A stretch of DNA of 39,822 bases, taken from positions 1-39,822 of the forward strand of contig JAFDYB010000067.1 of NCBI GenBank assembly GCA_018267655.1, in the 5' to 3' direction. The notes under the pieces are model-generated. The model was not told the origin of the DNA. It was given only the letters and a program-made list of their open reading frames with translations, and searched no databases. This stretch comes from Bacteroidota bacterium (GTDB lineage: Bacteria; Bacteroidota; Bacteroidia; B-17B0; Aurantibacillaceae). The position numbers and the translations under genes were made by a program. The stretch's first letter is position 1, and the number at the start of each line of letters is the position of its first letter. This document shows, piece by piece, positions 16,801 through 25,940 of this stretch.

Positions 16801-19800
16801 AACAAACTGAACAGAATTAATGATTAGCCCCGTATCAAGTCCATTCGGGTTGTAACCATCACAAATACTCATGTTGTCGTGATCAGGAAGTGATTGGAAA
16901 ATTAATTGATTCAAAGAATTGTATACATAAGTTGTAGGCATTCTATGTTGCGTGAAGACATTTTGCTGATTGTAAGTTCGGTCACTAATAATTTGCTGTT
17001 CCTGTATATCGGTATATGCGGTTACGTTTATTGGCTCCACACCTTCAGGCGGAATTGTTTTTATAAGATTCCCTGCCTGATCATAATAGTATAGTGTAAA
17101 ATGATATTCCTTGTCAACATATTTGTAAGTGAAATTTTCAAGAGCATTTAAGCAATGTCTGGTGTATTTATCAGCAAAATAAGTGGTTAAACTGTCATAG
17201 TATTGTTGATATGCATTCGCTGCATTTTGTAAAGCCAAGTTGATTTGTTGCTGCTTACAAGGATTGTCATACTTAGTGTAAGGCGGAAAAACAAATGCTG
17301 AATCAGGTGGCCCTTTAACACAAGGCTTTTCATCACAGGTTACCGATAAACTAAGCATAGAAGTTAACTGTGAAGGTGGTGGTCGCAATCCATTAATGAT
17401 TGCATACAACCCTGCCGTAAATTTAGAAGAACAGTTACAAAAACTCGCATAAAACGGCAATGGATTAATTAAGCTGCTAATTGTCGGATAGCCTAATCCG
17501 GGATTCGCCAAAACAAAATTATTATAGGCATTTACCGCATTATAATACTGACCATAACGGGCCTTACAAGAATCGGCTTGTGGAGTAATCGAATGTGGAC
17601 AGCCATTAAAGTGGTCTATATCCACTGGAGGATTCGCAGTCGGTGTAATAATGGCGTTTATAGAAAGAGTTGAAGGCGGTGGGGGCGGAATAAAACCATT
17701 GAGGTAATTAATGTAAGCTAATACACAATTGCAATACCCAGCCAATTGGAAAGAATAAAAGGTTGGATATAAGTTCGGGTTTAATGTTCCATTTGCAGCA
17801 GCATAAGTACTCGCATTGTAGGCATTGATTGTGTTTATATACGCAATATAATACCGTTGGCATGATAAATCAATTGGAGCATAATCATTTGGATTTACCT
17901 TAGCAGAAAGCGAAGGTAATACAGGAGGACAATTCACGGATGCCGTCGCTAAACTATTTACATACCCTTTGAACAAATTAAAACCTATACCTGAGCCACA
18001 TAAATTATTAGTTGAAGCAATGGCATCATAGCTATAGAGTGGATGCATGATATTTGCTTTCTTGCAACTGGCCTGAACAACAGAATTGTTTTCAAATTGA
18101 ATGTGAACTTTTGAATAGATATCATATTCTTTTTTGCAGGAATCTAAATAAACAGGATTAGGATTGGTAATATTGAAATACTGGAGAATATCAAGCGGGT
18201 TAGGTCCAGCTGCCGGATACTTCCTCAAATATCTTAAATAAACATAACTGGTGTCGCATAAGTGATTTTTGTAAAAAATAGTATCCTTAATAATAGAAAA
18301 TATGGTTGCCCCATTCACAGCAGCAGCGCGAATATTATATGCAGTAACAGCATTAAAGTAACGTTTGTATTCGCTGTTACAATTGGTAAGGTTACCATAG
18401 TAGTAAACAAAACTATCTGGGCGCAAAAGCATTTTATTATCCACGATTGAATCAAAGTTTACCAAAAATTTTGTGTAAGCACTTGCATTTAAAAATCCTT
18501 TGTCCGCATACGTAAGTAAATTCATCTTTTGAAGATTGTTTGGATTAGAAACACTTGTCCAACCATTCTTAATATTTACCGAATCAACCGCAGCACTATA
18601 TGCCTTATAAGCAATAAGTGTTGGTTCATAACTTGCTATACTGCTTGCAACCAATGAGCTATCTTGTGTTTGCAATACTTTACTTAATGAGGCAAGATTT
18701 GACGTTGTGTCAAAGCCCGGTGAACATGAATTACAATTTTTAATTGGCCAACATGAAACTCCGTAGATTGTATCCTGATAAGTATTTGTACCATAAGTAT
18801 AAGTCGCCAGTGCCCTGAAACTTGTATAATTCCCTGCAATATCAGGTGATCCGATTCCGCTTAATCCGCTAACGTTTGTTATGTTTGAAAAATTCCTTAC
18901 AGTTCCATTGTTCCTCCAATGGAATAACTTAAAGGTACATCCACTAGCACCATTGTATAATTTCACTTTTAATGTATCAAAGTTCGGATTGGATGCAATA
19001 CTTCCTGTATAAGTTCCACTTGTTGAGGTAAGACCTACAGGTGCATAAGATTTTAGTAAAGGAGAAAAAGAAGCAAGTGTATAAAGATTGTAATTTGTTG
19101 GATGCGTAGATAAAACTTCATTCACAAGTAACTCAAGGTCTTTACGTACTTTGTGTTCTTTTTCAGCGCACTCCGGAGGTGTTGGCAAACCACATTCACC
19201 CATACTTAAACCTACGGTTTGAGTTGGAGTAATTAACTCAGCTTTGCCATCTATGTCTGTAGTTTTAACGTTGGATGAATTTAAACCATCCAGTTTAAAT
19301 AAGTTATTATAATTGCTTCTGATATTGGCAAACGTTACAACTCCTGTAAGACTTGGTGCAACATTAATAAAAGTCAATACAATCTTCTTGTTTACATTGG
19401 TAGAATCATAAAGGGTGTACTGGTTTGGGGAAACAAAAACATACTTAATTTTTGTATTGTTGGTCGCATCAAGAGTATTTTTGATAGTTGGAGTCAAAAA
19501 TAATTTTCCAACCGGATCAAGATTAATTGCTTGCGGCGTTATTGAATTTAACCATCCTTTTGCTAAAACAAAATTCATCAAAGAAGCCATATTTGATGCA
19601 AACTGGTTTGGTGAACACTGTTGAGAGAAATTACAATCTTTAATATTTAAGCACGTAGCATTTCCTTTAATGTTTGCTGATAAAGTATTTGGGCCAACTT
19701 GGTAAACAGCTACGGCCTTAAATGCCCCGTTACCCGGTCCCGTTGGGTCAAACAATAACTGATTTATACCAATAATACTTGCAAAGTTTGGAATTGAAGT

Positions 19801-22800
19801 TCCGGTTTTGTCAATAGTGAAAACACATTTTACATTATTAGAAGGATCAACAATATTGGCTGTGAAAATATTTCCAATAGAGTTTATAACCTGCCAAGAA
19901 TAATTAATAAAAGATGGGGGATTTGGTGGTGCACCACTTACTGCTAAATATAGATCAGGGTTAAATTCGTTCACAGTATTCAATGCAAGGTTATTCGTCA
20001 ATAATTTACTACTACTTGTTAAACCATTTAAAAAACCTTGTAATTGGAATGCCAAAGGACACTGACCGGTTTGTTGATAGATCAAAGGGCCAACATTTGT
20101 ATTTAGACCTGTATTGGCAGGGTCATAAAAACGTTTGGTAACACCCGAATAATAACTGAAGGTAGAATAATTACAAGGTTGAGAACCATCGTAAAAAGGA
20201 GAACCCGGATAATTATTAAAAGGAAAAGGGTAAATCATACCACTTGCGTAAGGATTATAGGCGTTTGTTCCCATACAAGCATTACAGCCACCGTAATAAC
20301 TCGAAAGTCCATCAGCGCAATAACGGGCATAGTAATTCTCACGCTTGAATTGCAACTTTTGTTTTTCCGCTAAATAAAATTGTCGGAAGAGTTTCCACTC
20401 TTTATCTCTAACACTATCGTTTTGTGCTACTGTCCACAGTGGATTATAATCTTGTCCAAATTTTAAACAAGCAGCAGTCGGTAAAGCAGAAAAATTATTT
20501 CCACACCTTGCTATAATAGCAGCAACATCCGCCATTGTGTATGGGGTTGTACCAATAAAACGATAGTTATTGATAATGTAATTCATCTGTGCCTGCAAAT
20601 TAATATTGTTCGGGGCAGCGTTCATATCAATAGTTGTATACTCACCGGTTTGAGGATTGGCAACGGTGCTGTATTGAAAGGCAGGGTTAGTGAAAAAAGG
20701 ATCATATGGTATTCCGGCACCAGTAGATGACCAAATTGGCTTTATTTTTGAAAGAGCGGGCGCATTAGAAGTGTATGTTGGATAAATAAATTTATTTACT
20801 GCTTGAGCAAAAGTTTCAGTTTGCGCTAATAATAAATCTAGAGAATCGCTTGTCTTATTATCACCCGGAAATTTAATCCCATGATCTGAACACGAAACAT
20901 AATAAGCATATTCCGGATGGTACATCACCAAAGATTTCGCAAAATTTGGATCCCACAATGGGATAAAATCAGAGAGGTTGAGTAAGTTTTCGGGGTAGGT
21001 TACTTTACCGTTAGTATTCGGATCAATGAATACGTTTGATGGATATACAACCGGAGGTGAGAAAACACCCGGCGATACTTCGGTTAAACTAACTGTTGTT
21101 CGGTTACCATTTTCATCTAAATACTGGTAGTAGAGGTTTCCATTCACCCTCATTTTTGGTGACCGCCAATACGCTTGCCCACCAAGAATATTAGGGGTTA
21201 ATTGGTTGGCGGTATTAAACACGGAGAGAGGCTCACTACTCGCATCAAATGTTACACTATTAAATTTTCCGTACTGCCCACCTGGGCTTACATCGGAAAG
21301 CATCATTTCATAAGTAACGTCACATAATGTTTTTACTTTACATGGCTCATTACATTGGTCTACTAAAAAATCCCATTGGGCTGCTGTTCCCTGACCGGAA
21401 GAAACAAAGTTATCTCTGGTACCTAAAGCAGCGATACAAGCTGAACAAGTATTGTTACAATCTGTTGTATCAATCTGCGCCAACTCCGCTGCCTGAAACT
21501 GGCTTAAAGTTTTAAAGCAACTGTTATTAGTTGAATCCAAATAACTTTTTACATAAAAATCTTTTGCAGCTTTATTAATTTTCAAAGTTTTATTTACAGT
21601 ATAAACTCCCGGATTAAGCACTAAGCTGAAAGATTCTGCTCCCGTAAACAAAGAAGGTCCGCTACAGAGTGTTGAGAAAGTGATGGGATTTCCGGGATTA
21701 AATTTACCAGTTACTTTATGTATAGAATCAAGAGGTAAGCCGCATTCATCCTTCACCAAAATATCCATGTCATAAACGCAATTAAAACAGATACCCGGTC
21801 GTAAGCATGCATCGTGAACTGTGTCAACCGTTAAATTATACTGGAATTCGTATAAACTAGTAAATGCAACCAAAAGCTGAGAAGAAAATACTATCTGATC
21901 ATTTGACGGAGGAACTGTATTCAGTAAGCTTTGCCCAAGCGCATTTTTATTGAACAAATCAACTGTAAGTTTCGCTTGATTTTTATTGGCATAAGCTAAG
22001 GAGTCTAATCTTGTATTTGGTCCATCATAAGGAGGAATACCGGCAAGTGCTGTGGCAATTGTTTTTCCTTCCTGATTTAAATAAGTAACACTACTTTGTC
22101 CGTTAGCATCAATAACCACATTCTTTTTGAAATGAGAAGCATCACCCGTTTCAGAGCCAAATAAACGGTCTACTTGTAACTGATTTGGTTGTCCGTACAA
22201 ATATTTCGTTTCTTTACCTGATCCCAAGCGATAATCTTTTCCTACTCCTGATTGATTTCTTATTCTACCAGTATTATCGGGGGTGTACTCGATCTGGGTA
22301 AAAGGGTATTCTTTAGCATGAGGCAGAAAAGCTTGCTGTTTGGATTTATCAGGATTATTATTTGAGTAATATTGTGAAGCACCTGATAAGGTATCCATTG
22401 GATAGGCAGACGCATTACATCCACTAATATCCGCATCAAAATCATTTTTAGAATAAAAATTAGTACTATCATCAACATTAAATTTCTTGTAATACTTTAT
22501 TGAGGGTTGTACCGCTGTTGTACAATTTGGAAAAGTCACGGGGACAGGGAGAACATTAACAGCAGGCCTTCCCTGATAATCATACATCGTTTCTCCAACA
22601 ATAATATTCTTATCTGAATTTACCTTTGTTACACTTTGCCTGTTATGTAAACTACCGTCAAAATAACTTATAACCTCTTTCTTCTTTCCTTCTTCAGCGT
22701 ATGTGGTAGAGTACTGCCAATTCTTTAACTTATCATGCTCCGAGCTTATCGTGTAAAGTTTGTTAATACCCATTGACCCCATGTTTGTAATGTCATTTGA

Positions 22801-23691
22801 AGTCCAAGGGCCAAATATGTAATTTGCCGGATTTAGCCAGTCTCGCCCAACAGCCCGCACCCTAAATGCAACGTACCCTTTGTTAAAAATCAGAGATAAC
22901 TTATAACTGTTATCGTAAGTTGTTATGCGGGTAGAATTGTTTTTAAAATCGGTAAAGAAAGCACTTGCAGGATATGTGCCGGCTCCTGCCGCGTAATTGT
23001 TAACATAAGTCCATTCTACCTGATACTCTTCTGGAATGAAACTTAAATTTGACATCTGCCAATTTACCTGAACCTCGTCTATAACCAAATCGCAATCATT
23101 GTCAATCGGGCTAATACCTGTCATATTTACTCCGGTATTTGCAGAGGAAGAAAAATCATAATACCGATCCATGTTGATCTCAGACTCAACGGAACACCAT
23201 TTTGGCAAAGTTCTAACAGAAACATTGTTTAACCATATACTATCTATAATTACTTCTACTTTGTATCCATTGGTTAATTTTAAAATAGATTGTTCCAATA
23301 AAGGTTGGTTTAATTTATTATTGATCTTGATAGATAATTTCTTTAAAGTTGTTGGAAGCGGGTTGTTAAGGGCGTCCCAGCGTTTAACTGTAACTTTCAC
23401 ACTTAACGAAGTTGGGTTGAGAAAAAAAGTATCAGTAGTTAAATCGTACTTTAGTGCCACATTGTTTCTTATATTATAATCCAATGCATTTGGTAGTACT
23501 GGCACAATAATAGTGTTGTCAGCAGAAGGTTGACCCGTGATAACGGCTCCCGAAATGTAAGATGTGGTCTTCATTATACCTGTTACCGTTGGAATTTGTT
23601 TTGCAGATACGTTTAATACAAAACAAATGCAAAACAAAAACAAGGCCCTCATGCTCGTTTTACTAAATTTACTTTTATTCATGTCTTCCAT
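10888..23691 (-). CDS. Giant Rhs/YD-repeat protein with beta-propeller insert and variable toxin-like tip
   Basis: The protein has 4267 residues. The signal peptide ([17 protein letters not shown] region) follows either ATG 23691 or ATG 23682; the latter has GGAAG close by. Residues about 40-2150 are the extracellular N-terminal part typical of Bacteroidota Rhs proteins, with many cysteine pairs ([13 protein letters not shown], YCNC). YD-like units resume near 2200 ([17 protein letters not shown]). Residues about 2285-3255 form an inserted YCF48/BNR-like propeller with repeated TSSDGG-x-TW, [9 protein letters not shown] and RTTNGGVSW motifs. Rhs repeats follow from about 3270 ([13 protein letters not shown]) to the core [26 protein letters not shown] near 3995. 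The last 250 residues are a variable tip ([17 protein letters not shown]) of unknown activity. There is no T9SS sorting domain. It probably forms a shell that holds the tip until delivery. Confidence 0.92.
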   Translation of the reverse strand: [4267 protein letters not shown]

Positions 23692-23702
23692 AAAAATCGT
23701 TT

Positions 23703-24458
23703 TTACTTTTTAGGTTGCCTATAATCTTTTACCTGATAATTTTTATATTTATCTAATGTTGTTACTTTATTATTCGCAGCTATTAAAATGGCTCTATCAT
23801 TGAACTCATCATCTTGAATTTTCAGTGGCGAAGTATATTCCAAAAAATCAATCTCTAATCGCGGTTTAACTTTAGTATCAAAAGGTTTTTCATTTTCTCC
23901 GTCACCATATTCCCTTTCGGTTTGTTCTGCATAATAATAAATAAGTTTTGTCAGGAGCCCTTTTTCGTTCACACTAAATTCATAAGCATCGTATAATTCG
24001 TTTTTAAGGAATTGTACTTTGTAAGTCGTTATTAAATTGATATTTTTTTTCTTTAATGATTTCACCTTTTCCAATAATTTCAATAGCTCATCAGGATTTT
24101 GCATTGTGGGAGAGAGTGTTCCCGGTTCGGTAATGGCAATAAGTTTATCTGCTGAGTCAACCACAATCCTATTCTTGTCGTTTTGTATTGTTTTAATTCC
24201 AACTGCGTTGCTTATGTATTTTTTACCCGACCGTTTATAAAATCCTGTGGAACTTTCAATTATTTCAGAAGAAAAATGATCCTTGTACGAGGCGTATTTT
24301 AAAGAAAATGAGTACGAAGTAGTGCTGACAAACCAATCGCAAATTTTTTTATAAGCAGCAACGACTTCTTCTTTTGTTGTATTCTGCCAAGTAGGATTTG
24401 TTTGAGCAAAAATGCTCAAAGTCCCTTGCAATAGAATTATAAAAAGAATTTTTCTCAT
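23703..24458 (-). CDS. Small secreted protein of the Rhs operon, possibly LolA-like
   Basis: The protein has 251 residues. The signal peptide MRKILFIILLQGTLSIFAQ ends in a normal AxA-like site. The mature protein alternates short strands, for example TGFYKRSGKKYISNAVG, NRIVVDSADKLIAITEP and YEFSVNEKGLLTKLIYYYAEQ. Curved-sheet periplasmic carriers of the LolA/LolB type look like this, but no signature motif proves it. Its ATG shares one base with the TAA of the upstream gene (TAATG), and it stands 11 bp before the giant Rhs gene. Tight coupling to both suggests it helps handle one of the large secreted proteins. Family otherwise unknown. Confidence 0.78.
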   Translation of the reverse strand: MRKILFIILLQGTLSIFAQTNPTWQNTTKEEVVAAYKKICDWFVSTTSYSFSLKYASYKDHFSSEIIESSTGFYKRSGKKYISNAVGIKTIQNDKNRIVVDSADKLIAITEPGTLSPTMQNPDELLKLLEKVKSLKKKNINLITTYKVQFLKNELYDAYEFSVNEKGLLTKLIYYYAEQTEREYGDGENEKPFDTKVKPRLEIDFLEYTSPLKIQDDEFNDRAILIAANNKVTTLDKYKNYQVKDYRQPKK

Positions 24459-25939
24459 TAAGGTTTCTTGGTGTTGTTTCTATTTTCTTGTATGGTCATT
24501 TTTCCTTTTTCCGTTTCTTTCTTAACCCGTATCAATTTACCTTCTTCATCATATTCGTAAAATGTGGCATAATTTCGTTCATCTAATTCAGCTACTAAAC
24601 GCATATTTACAGGATCGTACACATAAGATTTCATTGACCCATCCACTGGAAAGATTCGTATGTCATCAAAAAAACAATTTCCACTTATACAATCTAGCTT
24701 TATTCCAATATTTGTGGTTGCAACCGGAATTAGAAATTCTGACTCTACCCGTTGCCAACCGTCGATAATTGTGCCGCTTGGTGAGAACGGCCCACTAACA
24801 GCCGTAGGTGTGTATTGAATGCTAATTTTAGGATTACTGTAGGTTGTTGTAGACTGGGAAGCTCCTCCTTCTTTTACCCAAGCACTGACTATATATTTTT
24901 TTCCTGCCTCCGGAGCAAATGAACTAATGCAATCTGTACAAGGCAAAGAGCAGGTCACGGTTACCGGCGAGGTCATAGTCGTGTAACAGCTTCCGGGTCC
25001 AGCGATAATGGCAGAAGCTGTGTAAGTGCCGGGGGAAAAATAATTATACTGAGTTGTTATTGGACCAGTAACACAAAGGGAGCTGCTTAAGGGACTTCCG
25101 TCACCAAAATTCCAATAAGCATCTGGGCAATTACCGGGGCCGGGTGTAACATTATTTACATTCACATTAAATTGATATTTGGAACAAGCACTCGGCGTAG
25201 GAACGCTAGTAATATTAAGACTGGCTAAGGTCGGACATGGTATCGGACTTTTCCATTGTATATAGTTATTCGTATAAGCATGTTCTATCATGCCAACGTA
25301 AGTATTAGTGCCTACTGTTACATCGACCAATACACCCATAGCAGATCCAAGTGTGTTATAAGATCCTAAGTTACTTGGACTGATAAATGGCCAAAATGGA
25401 CTCAAAGGATTTGCCAACCGAGGGTTTTTTATTTCGGTTATATTTAGAACATTTTCATCTACCAGCGTTGCACCAACAATTTTCTTGATTTTAATCCAGT
25501 CAACGTTATTCTCTAAAACGGCTGCGCAGTTTGTATCTGGAAAAATAGTGAAAGTTGTAGGAGTACAAAGACCATAATAAGCAAAATATGAAGGTGGTCC
25601 TTTTTGAACATGCCAGAATAGAGAGAAATAGCCGCCATAATATTTGTACCTGTACGGAAAAACAACCCTTGGCCCGGTCGAAGGGGGACAGTTACCGGGT
25701 GATACCATAGAGCAATTAGCGCTTAAGATCGTTCTGTGCTGATCTTGAATCACGGGATGACAGGAGGTTACCAAAAGACCTTTGACCAAACTGTCCAGTC
25801 CTTTGACCATGTCCTTGGCACATTGAGTAATGATCATCCCTTGTGATTTCATTTCACTAGTTGAAATCAAGAAAATAAGCGCACTTAAAACTATTTTTTT
25901 AAGTAATCCTTTAATATTATACTTTGAAAAATCTTTCAT
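24458..25939 (-). CDS. Secreted PKD and carbohydrate-binding-like protein with YD-type tail
   Basis: I use the ATG at 25939, which gives MKDFSKYN and a signal peptide ending near MKSQG; an earlier ATG at 25957 would overlap the upstream gene. Residue numbers here count from 25957. Residues about 50-240 are cysteine-rich and unassigned. Residues 245-337 are a PKD domain (YWNFGDGSP, YFSPGTYTASA). Residues 345-437 resemble a beta-sandwich carbohydrate-binding module (YIVSAWVKEGG, GWQRVESEF, FFDDIRIFP). Residues 443-490 carry a YD-like tail, YVYDPVNMRLVAELDE and FYEYDEEGKLIRVKKETEKG, found at the ends of Rhs-linked proteins in this phylum. Its TAA overlaps the next ATG. It probably assembles with the 1890-residue protein upstream. 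Confidence 0.83.
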   Translation of the reverse strand: MKDFSKYNIKGLLKKIVLSALIFLISTSEMKSQGMIITQCAKDMVKGLDSLVKGLLVTSCHPVIQDQHRTILSANCSMVSPGNCPPSTGPRVVFPYRYKYYGGYFSLFWHVQKGPPSYFAYYGLCTPTTFTIFPDTNCAAVLENNVDWIKIKKIVGATLVDENVLNITEIKNPRLANPLSPFWPFISPSNLGSYNTLGSAMGVLVDVTVGTNTYVGMIEHAYTNNYIQWKSPIPCPTLASLNITSVPTPSACSKYQFNVNVNNVTPGPGNCPDAYWNFGDGSPLSSSLCVTGPITTQYNYFSPGTYTASAIIAGPGSCYTTMTSPVTVTCSLPCTDCISSFAPEAGKKYIVSAWVKEGGASQSTTTYSNPKISIQYTPTAVSGPFSPSGTIIDGWQRVESEFLIPVATTNIGIKLDCISGNCFFDDIRIFPVDGSMKSYVYDPVNMRLVAELDERNYATFYEYDEEGKLIRVKKETEKGKMTIQENRNNTKKP

Positions 25940-25940
25940 A

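Noticed and set aside
10888..23691. T9SS sorting domain on the giant Rhs protein
   Set aside because: Its end is a variable tip finishing in Asp/Cys-rich residues, with no PNP or VYFV-type pattern.
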